A DNA stretch of 36,204 nt, taken from SG8-30 sp964406445 (GTDB lineage Bacteria; Pseudomonadota; Gammaproteobacteria; Steroidobacterales; Steroidobacteraceae). Positions 1 through 8,806 of the stretch are shown in pieces. The notes below the pieces were generated by a model. That model had not been told where the DNA came from. It ran no database searches and worked only from the letters and a program-made list of their open reading frames with translations. Position 1 is the first letter of the stretch, and each line of letters starts with the position of its first letter. Position numbers and translations under genes: made by a program. The stretch is from contig CAYORU010000035.1 of assembly GCA_964406445.1 (NCBI GenBank), forward strand, positions 1-36,204, read 5' to 3'.

Positions 1-88
1 CGTCATCAACTAACGGCACGGACGGGCACTGAAGATGCAAATGTTCGACGTCCCCAGGAAAGCCAGGAATCAAGAGAGAGCAGTTGCC

Positions 89-3000
89 ATGTCGGTACCA
101 GGTTTTCTAAAGCGCGCGAAATCTGCCCTTGCCCTGCTGGCGGTGCTGCTGGTCTCCAGCGGTCCGCTGGCGCTTCAGGCGGGCGCCGCGGACGTGGTGA
201 CGACGCAGAAGGACGAAAAGGGCTGGAAGCTCAAGGTCAACGGCGAGGACTTCTTCGTCAAGGGCGTCGTCTGGGGCTACTCCCCGCGGGGCCAGAACTA
301 CACCTATAACCTCTGGGGCGAGTCGGACGACTTCATCCGCAAGGTGCTCGACTACGACTTCGGCCTGATGAAGGCCGCGGGCATCAACGCGGTCCGCACC
401 TTCAGCATGGTCCCGCCGCGGTGGATCTCCTACGTGTACCGCGAGCACGGGATCATGACGGTCGTCAACCCGCTGATGGGCCGCTACGGCTACTCGGTCG
501 GCGGCAAGTGGATTCCGTTCACGGACTATTCCGACCCGCTGACGCGCGAGACCCTCAAGCGCGACATGCTGGAGATCGTCCGGGAGTACAAGGACGTGCC
601 GGGCGTGCTGATGTTCGCCTTCGGCAACGAGAGCAACTACGGCCTGTCCTGGTCGAGCTTCGAGATCGAGAACCTTCCGGTCGGCGAGCAGAACACCGCC
701 AAGGCGCGCTACCTCTACAGCCTGTTCAACGAGGTGATGGCCGCCGGCAAGGCCATTGCGCCCAACCACCCGTTCACCATCGTCAACGGCGACATCCAGT
801 ACATCGACCTGATCGCCGAGCTCTGCAAGGACATGGACCTGCTCGGCGTCAACGCCTACCGCGGGCCGAGCTTCACCAGCCTGTGGGCGGAGGTGAAGGC
901 CAAGCTCGACCTGCCGGTGATCTTCTTCGAGTTCGGCAGCGACGCCTTCAACGCGCGCCGCTTCGAGGAGGACCAGCGGGCGCAGGCGCTGCTGCTGAAG
1001 GACCAGTGGCAGGAGATGTACAACAAGGCCTGGGGCAACGGCGAGGAGGGCAACTCCCTCGGCGGCTTCGTGTTCGAGTGGCGCGACGAGTGGTGGAAGT
1101 ACCTGCAGATCGAGAACCTCGACAAGCAGGACACCAACGCGTCCTGGTCGAACCAGGGATACCTGTTCGACTATGCCGAGGGTCGCAACAACATGAACGA
1201 GGAGTGGTTCGGCATCACCGCCCTCGGCCTGCCGAACTCCGACGGCGTCTACGAGGCCCGGCCGCGCATGGCCTACGACGTCCTCGCCGAGGTCTTCTCG
1301 CTCGACCCTTACACCGCGGGCAAGTCGCGCATCAACGAGACTTTCGCGAGCATGGACGTCGGCCTCTACGAGCTGCGCGGCGAGGTGCGGCAGCTCAAGG
1401 CGGACAATCGCGAGAGCCGGCGCATGCTGCGGCTCACGGGCGGCGACGTCCGGACCGAGTTCGCCTTCCAGGGCAGCGAGGAGGAGATCCGCATCGACGG
1501 CGAGGACGCGGTAGAGTTCTCCGACGGGCAGATGCTGTTCGTCGACTTCGCGTTCGAGCCCAACGAGGACGTCGAGGGCCAGTTCACGGTCAACATCCTC
1601 GGCAACGTCGCCGAGAAGCGCCCGCTGGAGTTCACCTACGGCGACCGTGGCCTGCCGCTGACGCTCGAGGCGAGCCAGCTGGTCGGCGAGGAGTTCCAGG
1701 AACGCAGGGTCACCCTCGAGGACCGCGAGCGGATCGAGATCTACGACTTCAGCACGACCTACCGGGGCCAGCACTTCGACCTCGAGGCCTTCTACCACAC
1801 GCCCCGCTTCCACTGGGGCTACGAGGGAGACTTCTTCGGCCTGGTGCGCGAGGCCACCGACATCTACGGGATGGACGTGTGGAACTCCAAGGCGCCGGAA
1901 GGCGTCCAGATCGAAGGCAAGGGCATGTTCGACGGCCTGACGCTGCTCGGCGGGCCGGAGGTCTACTGGGGCGCCAACCCGAAGTTCGTCGTCAAGTACG
2001 ACTTCGAACTCGGCGGCGTGGACCTGAGCTTCATTCATTCCGAGGACGTGGCTCGGCTCGGCGAGGGCGCGGCCGCGACCCAGGCGACCGAGCGGCAGTC
2101 GCGGCAGACGACGCTGTACGCCACCACGACCCTGTTCGACGATTTCAAGATCGAACTCGGCGGCATCATGTCGGCGACGGAGAAGGAGGACGAGCTCTTC
2201 ACCCGGATCGACGGCGCCGGCAACATCTACCGCGACAAGATCGAGTTCGAGGACACGCTCGGCCTCAAGGCCAAGCTGACCTTCCCGTTCCCGTGGCTGG
2301 GCGCGGAGACCTACCTCTCCGCCCACCAGGCGGGCCTGGTCGCCGACGGCGGCGATCCGCTCAAGACCTTCGGCGTCAGCGATCCGAGCCGGCTGCCGTA
2401 CTCGGGCCTCGGCAACAAGCGCGAGTACGAGTTCGGCATGCTGATGAACTTCGGCAACCTGATGGTCTATCCGCGGGCCATGTACCGCGAGAACCTCGTC
2501 GACGCCAATCCGTTCATCGCGCCGTCGATCAGCCCGGACGGCACGCTCAACCCTGGCCTCAGCCCGCGCGACCGGGACAACGATCCCTTCGCGGTGCTCG
2601 GCAACCGCGAGGCGCGCTCGGCGGAAGTCTTCTTCACCTGGGACCCGACCGGCGCGACGCCGTTCTACGACTGGGACAACGACTGGCGCGAGGACGCGAA
2701 GTTCGCCTTCAACATCGGCGGCAACTACACCGAGTACCCGACGCCGACCGACGCCTACCTGTTCTTCTTCGAGCCCGCGGGCATCAACGCCTCCTTCGGC
2801 CGCGGCCTGCCGGCGGAGGACGTGTGGTCGGTCAGCTCACGCCTCGTGTTCAACCCGAGCCAGACCTCACGCTACGTGTTCCGGCTGATCCGCGGCTTCG
2901 ACCAGTCGACGGGCGACCCGACCGGCGGCACGCGCGACTACTTCGAGCTGCACGGCAAGGCCCTCATCAACCGCCGGCACCTGCTCCAGGGCTACTTCAT

Positions 3001-3256
3001 GAAGGATCGCTGGGGTCCCTACGACTTCTACCGGCAGTTCAACATCACCTACCCCGAGCAGTACCGGCTCGACTACGCCTACCTGCTAGGACGGCCCGGC
3101 ATGCTCGGCTCACGCCTCGACGAGGAGCGGGCGACGCGGATCGGCGTCCGGGCGACGCTTCGGACCACCGACGAGAACTCGCCCGACGAGGAGTTCCTCG
3201 ATGGCCTGAACGACCATCTCTTCCTCGTCGTCGTGTACTTCACCTACCGCTTCTGA
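89..3256 (+). CDS. Exported clan GH-A glycoside hydrolase fused to a putative outer-membrane beta-barrel
   Basis: 1055 residues from the ATG at 89. An earlier in-frame ATG at 35 exists, but the start at 89 has a purine-rich AGAGAG about 8 bases upstream and opens directly into a signal peptide (KRAK, then a Leu/Val-rich core, processing near residue 33). Residues about 40-430 form a TIM-barrel glycosidase of the GH2/GH5-like clan GH-A type: Glu181 in FAFGNES is the likely acid/base and Glu281 in FFEFGS the likely nucleophile. From about residue 520 onward the protein is a succession of alternating polar/aromatic strands with Gly/Asn/Asp-rich turns, ending in YFTYRF with a C-terminal Phe, as in outer-membrane barrel proteins. 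I infer a surface- or periplasm-facing enzyme anchored in the outer membrane. Substrate is not readable; the GH17 and phosphorylase neighbours suggest a beta-glucan. First of three co-directional genes; the promoter is probably left of the window. Confidence 0.8.
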   Translation: MSVPGFLKRAKSALALLAVLLVSSGPLALQAGAADVVTTQKDEKGWKLKVNGEDFFVKGVVWGYSPRGQNYTYNLWGESDDFIRKVLDYDFGLMKAAGINAVRTFSMVPPRWISYVYREHGIMTVVNPLMGRYGYSVGGKWIPFTDYSDPLTRETLKRDMLEIVREYKDVPGVLMFAFGNESNYGLSWSSFEIENLPVGEQNTAKARYLYSLFNEVMAAGKAIAPNHPFTIVNGDIQYIDLIAELCKDMDLLGVNAYRGPSFTSLWAEVKAKLDLPVIFFEFGSDAFNARRFEEDQRAQALLLKDQWQEMYNKAWGNGEEGNSLGGFVFEWRDEWWKYLQIENLDKQDTNASWSNQGYLFDYAEGRNNMNEEWFGITALGLPNSDGVYEARPRMAYDVLAEVFSLDPYTAGKSRINETFASMDVGLYELRGEVRQLKADNRESRRMLRLTGGDVRTEFAFQGSEEEIRIDGEDAVEFSDGQMLFVDFAFEPNEDVEGQFTVNILGNVAEKRPLEFTYGDRGLPLTLEASQLVGEEFQERRVTLEDRERIEIYDFSTTYRGQHFDLEAFYHTPRFHWGYEGDFFGLVREATDIYGMDVWNSKAPEGVQIEGKGMFDGLTLLGGPEVYWGANPKFVVKYDFELGGVDLSFIHSEDVARLGEGAAATQATERQSRQTTLYATTTLFDDFKIELGGIMSATEKEDELFTRIDGAGNIYRDKIEFEDTLGLKAKLTFPFPWLGAETYLSAHQAGLVADGGDPLKTFGVSDPSRLPYSGLGNKREYEFGMLMNFGNLMVYPRAMYRENLVDANPFIAPSISPDGTLNPGLSPRDRDNDPFAVLGNREARSAEVFFTWDPTGATPFYDWDNDWREDAKFAFNIGGNYTEYPTPTDAYLFFFEPAGINASFGRGLPAEDVWSVSSRLVFNPSQTSRYVFRLIRGFDQSTGDPTGGTRDYFELHGKALINRRHLLQGYFMKDRWGPYDFYRQFNITYPEQYRLDYAYLLGRPGMLGSRLDEERATRIGVRATLRTTDENSPDEEFLDGLNDHLFLVVVYFTYRF

Positions 3257-3289
3257 GGAGGCGCGCAGGCATCGCGTGGAAACCACAGT

Positions 3290-4030
3290 ATGAACAACCC
3301 ATTCACGATGAACCTCTCCTCCCGCGCCGGCCGCCTGCCGGCGGCGCTCATGGCCTGTACGCTCGGGCTGCTCGTCGCCGGCTGCGACGGCGGGCGCGAT
3401 TCGGGCGACGGCGAGATCATCAACGCGATCGTGCTGCCGACCGATACGCTGCTGAACCTCGCCTGCGAGGACGTCGGCATCTTCGCCGAGCGTTGCGTGC
3501 TGCAGGATCCAGAGAATCCGTTCTCGACCGTGACGATCCTCGAATTCGACGTGAACAACCCTGGGGCCGAGAACAAGTTTCAGCTGTTCAACCGCATCCC
3601 CGCCGGCCGGATCGGCGCCAAGGCCCGGTTCTATTTCTGGGCGACGGCGCTCGCGCGCAGGCCCTCGGGCGAGAACCAGTTCTACACCGCGCTCGCGCTG
3701 CACGAACTCTGGAACTACAACCAGGACCCGATCATCCAGGCGCAGGCCCTCAAGGCCTACCGCTCGGTGCTGGACAATTTCTTCGGCTCGGTGACGGTGT
3801 TCACCTGCTGCCCGGCGGCGAGCCCGGTCGGCCAGCCCATCCCGTTCGCGGTGGGACTCAACGAGCTCACCGCCGACAACCTCTACCGGACGGACGCGAC
3901 GGGCTTCCGGCGCCTCGTGCCGGGGGACCCGCTGCTCGTGCTCTCCCTGCTGCTCGACTGGGGCTATCGCTACCGGCCGGCGAACCCGCCCAACTACAGC
4001 GACGGCCTGGTGTTCGTCAACGCTGGCTGA
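3290..4030 (+). CDS. Predicted lipoprotein of unknown function
   Basis: 246 residues from ATG 3290, with GGAAA about 8 bases upstream; ATG 3308 is an alternative. A typical lipoprotein signal is present: Arg residues at 12 and 15, a hydrophobic core and the lipobox VAGC with Cys32 as the lipidated residue. The residue after Cys is Asp, which in E. coli would favour inner-membrane retention, though that rule is not universal. The mature part is helical in feel (HELWNYNQDPIIQAQALKAYRS) and contains a CC pair in VFTCCPAA; I recognise no domain. It lies 33 bases after the barrel-fused glycosidase and 37 bases before a second glycosidase, so it is probably co-transcribed and serves the same carbohydrate system, for instance as a partner of the outer-membrane enzyme. 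That role is inference only. Confidence 0.7.
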   Translation: MNNPFTMNLSSRAGRLPAALMACTLGLLVAGCDGGRDSGDGEIINAIVLPTDTLLNLACEDVGIFAERCVLQDPENPFSTVTILEFDVNNPGAENKFQLFNRIPAGRIGAKARFYFWATALARRPSGENQFYTALALHELWNYNQDPIIQAQALKAYRSVLDNFFGSVTVFTCCPAASPVGQPIPFAVGLNELTADNLYRTDATGFRRLVPGDPLLVLSLLLDWGYRYRPANPPNYSDGLVFVNAG

Positions 4031-4067
4031 GGCGACCGTCGCCTCCCGCGCGACCCGCGGCGGCGGC

Positions 4068-5831
4068 GTGCCGGCCATGGCGCTCGCCATGGCCGGGCTG
4101 CTGGCGGGCGAATCGGCTGCGGAGGCGGTCCCGGTGGAGTTGCGGCGGACCGAGTCCGGCTGGCAGCTCCTTCGCGGCGGCGAGCCCTACTTCATCCGTG
4201 GCGCCGGCGGCGAGGGCTCGCTCGAGGCGCTGGCGGCCGCGGGCGCGAACTCCGTGCGCACCTGGGGCGGCGATCCCGGGCCGGTGCTCGACGCGGCGCA
4301 CGAGCTCGGCATGACCGTGACCGTCGGGCTCTGGCTGGGCCACGCCCGCCACGGCTTCGACTACTCGGACGAGCGACAGGTCGCCGGGCAGCTCGAGGCC
4401 GTGCGCGAGCTCGTGCTGCGCTACCGCGATCATCCGGCGCTGCTGGTCTGGGGCCTCGGCAACGAGATGGAGGGTTTCGAGGCGGGCGACGACCTGCGGG
4501 TGTGGGCCGCCGTCGAACAGGCCGCGGCCATGGTCAAGGAACTCGATCCCCACCACCCGACGATGACCGTGACCGCGTTCGTGCACGGCAGCCGCATCGA
4601 ATTCGTGCATCGCCGCTGTCCCTCCATCGACATTCACGGCATCAACGCCTACGGCGGCGCGCCGAGGCTCCCGGAGCTGCTGCGGGCCGGCGGGGCGGTC
4701 AAGCCCTTCATACTCACCGAATACGGCCCGCCAGGGCCCTGGGAGGCGCCGACGACGGACTGGGGCGCGCCGCTCGAACCCACCAGCGCGGAGAAGGCGC
4801 GTTACTACCGCGAGACCTACGCGTCCGCGGTGCTCGGCGCGCCCGGCCTGTCGCTCGGCTCGTACGCATTCCTCTGGGGGCACAAGCTCGAGGGCACCGA
4901 GACCTGGCTCGGGTTGCTGCTGGAGGACGGCTCGCGCACCGCGGCCGTCCACGCGCTGACTGAGCTGTGGACGGGGCGGGCACCCGGAAATCGCGCCCCG
5001 GTGACTGGCCCGGTGCGGATCGCCGGCGCCGCCCGGGTCCAGCCGGAAGAGATCGTCGTCGCCAGCGCGGACATCGCCGATCCCGACGGCGACCCGGTCG
5101 AGGTCGAGTGGGCGCTTCGGCCGGAGTCGGGCGAATCCCTGACCGGAGGCGACTACCGCCGGCCGGCGCGCCCGATCGAGGGCGCGATCGTCGAGGCCGA
5201 CGGCGGCCGCGTCCGCGTTCGCATGCCGGAGGCGCCCGGCGCGTACCGGCTGTTCGTCGAAGCGCGCGACGGCGCGGGCAACGCGGCGACGGCCAACGTG
5301 CCGCTCCTGGTGCTGGGCGAGCCGCGTCCACTGCTGCCCTTTTCGGTCTACGACGACGGCTTCGAGGGCATGCCCTGGGCACCGTCCGGCTGGATGGGCG
5401 CCACCGAGCACCTGAGTCTCGACGGGGCCCACGGCGAGACCCGCTTCGACGGCGAATCGGCGATCCGCATCCGCTACGAGGGTCGCTTCGGCTGGGCGGG
5501 AATCGCCTGGCAGCACCCCCCGGACAACTGGGGCGATCGCGACGGCGGCTTCGACCTGCGCGGCGCGAGTGCGCTCGAGGTCTGGGCGCGAGGCGAGTGG
5601 GGCGGGGAGAAGGTGGGCTTCGGCGTGGGCCTGATCGGGGCCGATCGCGCCTACCCGGACTCCGGCATGGCGCGCGCCGAGGGCATCGTGCTCACGCCCG
5701 AGTGGCGGCGCTACGTCGTCCCGCTGGACGGCGTAGACCTGTCCCGGCTCAGGACCGGCTTCGTCGTCACGCTGACCGGCCGCGCGAGTCCGGTGACGGT
5801 CTACCTCGACCGCATCCGCTTCATCCGCTGA
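4068..5831 (+). CDS. Clan GH-A glycoside hydrolase with C-terminal Ig-like and carbohydrate-binding-like domains
   Basis: 587 residues from GTG 4068; ATG at 4077 or 4089 is also possible, and none has a clear Shine-Dalgarno sequence. The short hydrophobic N-terminus ending SAAEA resembles a weak signal peptide without the usual basic residues. Residues about 20-300 are a TIM barrel: Glu133 in GLGNEME is the likely acid/base and Glu218 in ILTEYGPPG the likely nucleophile. Residues about 305-420 look like an Ig/cadherin-type linker (IADPDGDPVEVEW, YRLFVEARDGAGN). Residues about 425-587 look like a beta-sandwich carbohydrate-binding module ending VYLDRIRF. The catalytic part is related in style to the barrel-fused enzyme at 89-3256 but is shorter. 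Its 3' end overlaps the tail of the convergent lacI-type gene by 31 bases. A beta-glucan substrate is inferred from context. Confidence 0.75.
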   Translation: MPAMALAMAGLLAGESAAEAVPVELRRTESGWQLLRGGEPYFIRGAGGEGSLEALAAAGANSVRTWGGDPGPVLDAAHELGMTVTVGLWLGHARHGFDYSDERQVAGQLEAVRELVLRYRDHPALLVWGLGNEMEGFEAGDDLRVWAAVEQAAAMVKELDPHHPTMTVTAFVHGSRIEFVHRRCPSIDIHGINAYGGAPRLPELLRAGGAVKPFILTEYGPPGPWEAPTTDWGAPLEPTSAEKARYYRETYASAVLGAPGLSLGSYAFLWGHKLEGTETWLGLLLEDGSRTAAVHALTELWTGRAPGNRAPVTGPVRIAGAARVQPEEIVVASADIADPDGDPVEVEWALRPESGESLTGGDYRRPARPIEGAIVEADGGRVRVRMPEAPGAYRLFVEARDGAGNAATANVPLLVLGEPRPLLPFSVYDDGFEGMPWAPSGWMGATEHLSLDGAHGETRFDGESAIRIRYEGRFGWAGIAWQHPPDNWGDRDGGFDLRGASALEVWARGEWGGEKVGFGVGLIGADRAYPDSGMARAEGIVLTPEWRRYVVPLDGVDLSRLRTGFVVTLTGRASPVTVYLDRIRFIR

Positions 5832-6871
5832 CTGCGGCGCTCCGGCGCCGGGCCCGTCGAATCGCGCACGACCAGCGAGCTCTCGACCGCGATCACGCCT
5901 TTCCGAGGCGTCGCGCCGTCGGCGGCGTCCACGAGCGCCTGGACGGCCGTCTCGGCCATGCGCATGAGCGGCTGGCGCACGGTGGTCAAGGCCGGGAAGA
6001 CGAGCCGGGCGAGCGGGCTGTCGTCGAAGCCTGCGACGCTCAGGTCGCCCGGGACCTGCAGGCCGCGACGGTACGCCACGCGCAGCACGCCCGCGGCCAT
6101 GTCGTCGTTGGCGGCGAAGATGGCGGTCGGCGGCTCGCCAAGGCCGAGCAGCGTCTCCGCCGCCGCCTCGCCCGCGGCCAGCGAGTTGTCGCCGGGCGCG
6201 ACGAGTTCGGGTGCCGGGTCGAGGCCGCTGTCCCTCAGTCCGTCGAGGTATCCAGGCAGCCGGTGGGTCACCGCCCGGTGATCGGGGTTGCCGGACACGA
6301 AGCCGATCCGCCGGTGTCCGAGCGAGGCGAGGTAGCGGGTCATCTCCGCGCAGGCCTCGCGATCGTTGGTGGCCACGGCCATCCGGCCCGGGGTGTCGAC
6401 GCCGGGCGAGAGACAGACGAACGGCGTCTTCGCGCCGGCCACGGCGTCGACCACCGCGGCGACATTCGAGACCGGCGCGGCGATGATCACGCCGTCCGGG
6501 CGCATGCGCCGGATCAGCATCCCCAGCTCGAGGCCGGCATCCGCGGCCAGGTAGCGGCAGGGGTGGATCACCAGCTCGTGTCCATGCCGGCGGCAGGCGC
6601 GCAGGGCGCCGTCCTGCATCCGGATCACGTACCCGGCGCTGTGGGCCTCGTACTCGCCGGGATCGTCGTAGACGAGCACGATCAGGTGCGAGCGCTGGCT
6701 CGCGAGGTTGCGGGCCGAGAGATTCGGCCGGTAATCGAGCCTCGCGATCGCGCGGTTGACCTTGTCGCGCGTCGACTGCCTCACGTTCGGCTCGTCGTTC
6801 ACCACGCGAGAGACGGTCTTGATCGAGACGCCCGCGAGCGCCGCGACATCCTGAATGGTGACGTTGGTCAT
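5801..6871 (-). CDS. LacI-family transcriptional regulator
   Basis: 356 residues. The start at 6871 (MTNVTIQDVAALAGVS) is chosen over an upstream ATG at 6907 because a GGAGG sits 7 or so bases before it and the family begins exactly at this helix-turn-helix. Residues 1-60 form the LacI HTH with recognition helix SIKTVSRVVN and the hinge region NLSARNLASQRS. The remainder is the periplasmic-binding-protein-like effector domain (VVDAVAGAKTPFVCLSPGVDTPGR, IGFVSGNPDHRAVTHRLPGYLDGL, AIFAANDDMAAGVL). It lies 70 bases downstream of the GH17 gene on the same strand, as last gene of the run, and probably controls it through the palindrome at 13106-13121. The effector is likely an oligosaccharide released by the locus enzymes. 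Its end overlaps the convergent glycosidase gene by 31 bases. Confidence 0.9.
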   Translation of the reverse strand: MTNVTIQDVAALAGVSIKTVSRVVNDEPNVRQSTRDKVNRAIARLDYRPNLSARNLASQRSHLIVLVYDDPGEYEAHSAGYVIRMQDGALRACRRHGHELVIHPCRYLAADAGLELGMLIRRMRPDGVIIAAPVSNVAAVVDAVAGAKTPFVCLSPGVDTPGRMAVATNDREACAEMTRYLASLGHRRIGFVSGNPDHRAVTHRLPGYLDGLRDSGLDPAPELVAPGDNSLAAGEAAAETLLGLGEPPTAIFAANDDMAAGVLRVAYRRGLQVPGDLSVAGFDDSPLARLVFPALTTVRQPLMRMAETAVQALVDAADGATPRKGVIAVESSLVVRDSTGPAPERRSQRMKRMRSR

Positions 6872-6941
6872 CCCGACTCCTCCGTCATTGCCGGCATGGC
6901 CGAGCACAGGGCGGGCCGGGCCTCGGCAACGCGCTGTGCTG

Positions 6942-7910
6942 TCAGCGCCGGATCAGCTCCGGAAACACGTTCCTCACCGCCAGCTTCGGGCTGCGGTCGA
7001 CGTTGAACAGCCCCCAGTGCTTTTCCGGGTCGAGGGGATCCGGCGATCCCTTCCACGGCTCGTCGAAGGCCTCGAAGACGAACGTCAGGATCCTCTCCCG
7101 CGCGGTCCATTCGACCAGTTCCCGGTAGTGACGCGCCTGCAGCGACTCCGAGGCATTGTGCGGCTCGATCCCGCGCCCGTTCGCCGCGGTGGTCCAGCCC
7201 GCCTCGGTGATGACCACCGGCTTGTTCGGATAGCGCTCGGCCACGGAGCGGTAGTTCTCCTTCGTGTGGGCCAGCGCGTCGTCCACCGACCGGTACTCCC
7301 AGACCGGATAGGTGTGGACGGAAATGAAGTCGAGGGCCTCCACGAGAGGCGCCAGCTTCTGGGTCCAGGGCACGTAGTTCTCGCAGAAGGTCACGGGCTG
7401 CACCACCGCCGCGCGAAGCTCCCTCGCGTAGGCGACGAGGCTCTCCACGGGAACCATGTGGTCGGTCCAGTCCACGCTCGCCTCGTTGCCGATCGACACC
7501 GAGAAGACGATGTCGCGATGCCTGTTGGCGAGGTCGATCAGCCGCGCGAGCTGCCGGGCGTTGGCCTGACGGTTGGCGGCGAGGACGTCCTCCGGATAGT
7601 CGGCGCCCCAGGGGCAGCCGGGATTGCTGACCTCCGCGGCGACGTCCATGCCGAGCATCACGCGCAGGTCGAGCGATTCGCCGCGAATGACGTCGAGCAC
7701 CAGCTCGGCATGGCGGCTGGCGTCGTACAGCCGCAGGTAGCGCCAGTGCCGGGCGAGGATCCGCAGGTCCTCGCGGACCTCGGCCCGGGAGGGATAGGTC
7801 TGCGTGACCGGGCTCTGGCCGTCCCGATAGCCCGAGTAGCAGATCGCGTTGCCGTGCGGAATGCCTCGCAGGGACGCTCGTGGCGCGGCTCGGGTTCGCT
7901 GCTCAGGCAT
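6942..7910 (-). CDS. GH17-family glycoside hydrolase (beta-1,3-glucanase/transglycosidase type), copy 1
   Basis: 322 residues with no signal peptide, so probably cytoplasmic. The fold is a GH17 TIM barrel: LRLYDASRHAELVL near the start, Glu143 in SIGNEAS as acid/base and Glu236 in VVITEAGW as nucleophile, then FVFEAFDEPWK and HWGLFNVDRSPK at the end, all typical of bacterial GH17. Characterised GH17 enzymes act on beta-1,3-glucans as glucanases or transglycosidases. It overlaps the preceding GH17 gene by 8 bases (its ATG precedes the upstream gene's TGA), which suggests translational coupling. Two dissimilar GH17 enzymes side by side without export signals suggest intracellular trimming or remodelling of imported oligosaccharides that feed the phosphorylase upstream. 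Confidence 0.85.
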   Translation of the reverse strand: MPEQRTRAAPRASLRGIPHGNAICYSGYRDGQSPVTQTYPSRAEVREDLRILARHWRYLRLYDASRHAELVLDVIRGESLDLRVMLGMDVAAEVSNPGCPWGADYPEDVLAANRQANARQLARLIDLANRHRDIVFSVSIGNEASVDWTDHMVPVESLVAYARELRAAVVQPVTFCENYVPWTQKLAPLVEALDFISVHTYPVWEYRSVDDALAHTKENYRSVAERYPNKPVVITEAGWTTAANGRGIEPHNASESLQARHYRELVEWTARERILTFVFEAFDEPWKGSPDPLDPEKHWGLFNVDRSPKLAVRNVFPELIRR

Positions 7911-8790
7911 GTTTCGGCGCGCCGTCCTTGTCCCACAGCCCCCAGTACGCGCCCACGTCGCCTTCCGCGGCCACCTTCCAGGCCTCGTCGAAGGCCGAGA
8001 AGTAGAACACCTCGATCCCGTCCTCCTCGGCCCAGCGGCAGGTGTCGATGAAGTACTTGATCGCGTTCACGGGCGAGGGCACGGCCCCGCCCGTCGCCGT
8101 GCCGGTGTCCGGCCAGCCCGTCTCGCTGACGATGACGCGCTTGCCGCCGCCGGCGCGGATCGCGCGGCGATACATTTCCTTCATGTACAGCAGCGAATGC
8201 TCGGCCGGGCAGCCCTCCCAGAACGGGTAGCAGTTGGCGAGGATGACGTCGCAGGCGGCGGTGATCCGCGGGTGGTCCTCGAACTCGAAGTAGGCGTCCA
8301 CGTAGCCGACCGGCACGCCCCCGGCCGAGCGACGCGCTCGCTCGATGTAGCCGAGCAGCCCGTCCTCGTCGAGGTCGCCGCGCAGCAGCACCTCGTTGCC
8401 GACGCCGAGGATGTCGGCATGCCCGGCCCTGGCGATCCCGAGCGCGTTGTCCAGCTCGAGCCGGTTGAGGCGCTCGTCCTTGCCGAGCCATACGCCGACG
8501 AGGGTGCCGAGCCCCATCTCCTTGGCGATGGCCGGAATCAGCTCGTGGCCATCGGTGCAGGAAAAGGTGCGTATCCACCGCACGTGCGGCCGGATGATCT
8601 CGAGTCGCTCCCGGATCTGGCGCTCGCTCACCTGGTCGCCGGGCCGCTGCCCTTCGAGATAGGGGCTGAAGCACAGGCCGTGGATCCCTGCGTCGAGGAT
8701 CCGCCGCAGCAGCGCCCGCAGCTCGTCGGCAGTCAGGGCCGACGCGTCGAGCCCCGCGAGCGACTGCCGTCTGTGGTAGAGATTCGACAT
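7903..8790 (-). CDS. GH17-family glycoside hydrolase (beta-1,3-glucanase/transglycosidase type), copy 2
   Basis: 295 residues, ATG at 8790 with GGAGG 7 bases upstream. No signal peptide. GH17 signatures are clear: GIHGLCFSPYLEGQ at the first strand, Glu133 in LGVGNEVLL as acid/base and Glu223 in IVSETGWPDTG as nucleophile, then VFYFSAFDEAWK and GAYWGLWDKDG. The SETGWP motif is the classic GH17 nucleophile signature. It differs clearly in sequence from its neighbour GH17 enzyme, so this is not a recent tandem duplication; the two may have different linkage or chain-length preferences. It starts 16 bases after the stop of the phosphorylase-like gene and overlaps the next GH17 gene by 8 bases, all consistent with one operon. 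Confidence 0.85.
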   Translation of the reverse strand: MSNLYHRRQSLAGLDASALTADELRALLRRILDAGIHGLCFSPYLEGQRPGDQVSERQIRERLEIIRPHVRWIRTFSCTDGHELIPAIAKEMGLGTLVGVWLGKDERLNRLELDNALGIARAGHADILGVGNEVLLRGDLDEDGLLGYIERARRSAGGVPVGYVDAYFEFEDHPRITAACDVILANCYPFWEGCPAEHSLLYMKEMYRRAIRAGGGKRVIVSETGWPDTGTATGGAVPSPVNAIKYFIDTCRWAEEDGIEVFYFSAFDEAWKVAAEGDVGAYWGLWDKDGAPKHA

Positions 8791-8806
8791 TCGATGCCTC
8801 CGCGGC

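Noticed and set aside
107..2326. A 739-codon antisense frame and a 1297-codon + frame (421-4314) over the first glycosidase gene
   Set aside because: Both are shadows of the barrel-fused glycosidase; their translations lack domains and the + frame would also cross the separate lipoprotein gene.
4068..4100. A start for the second glycosidase overlapping the lipoprotein gene with a longer signal peptide
   Set aside because: The frame stays open upstream and would add basic residues useful for a signal peptide, but I found no ATG, GTG or TTG in the upstream 100 bases, only CTG; GTG 4068 is kept with low certainty.
3110..5516. Large minus-strand frames opposite the lipoprotein and second glycosidase genes
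   Set aside because: Compositionally biased and without recognisable motifs; the + strand proteins have signal peptides and catalytic motifs.
6924..6944. TGTGCTGTCAGCGC near the GH17 stop codon, resembling half of the LacI palindrome
   Set aside because: Only one half matches and it overlaps the end of the GH17 coding sequence; no symmetric partner at the right spacing.
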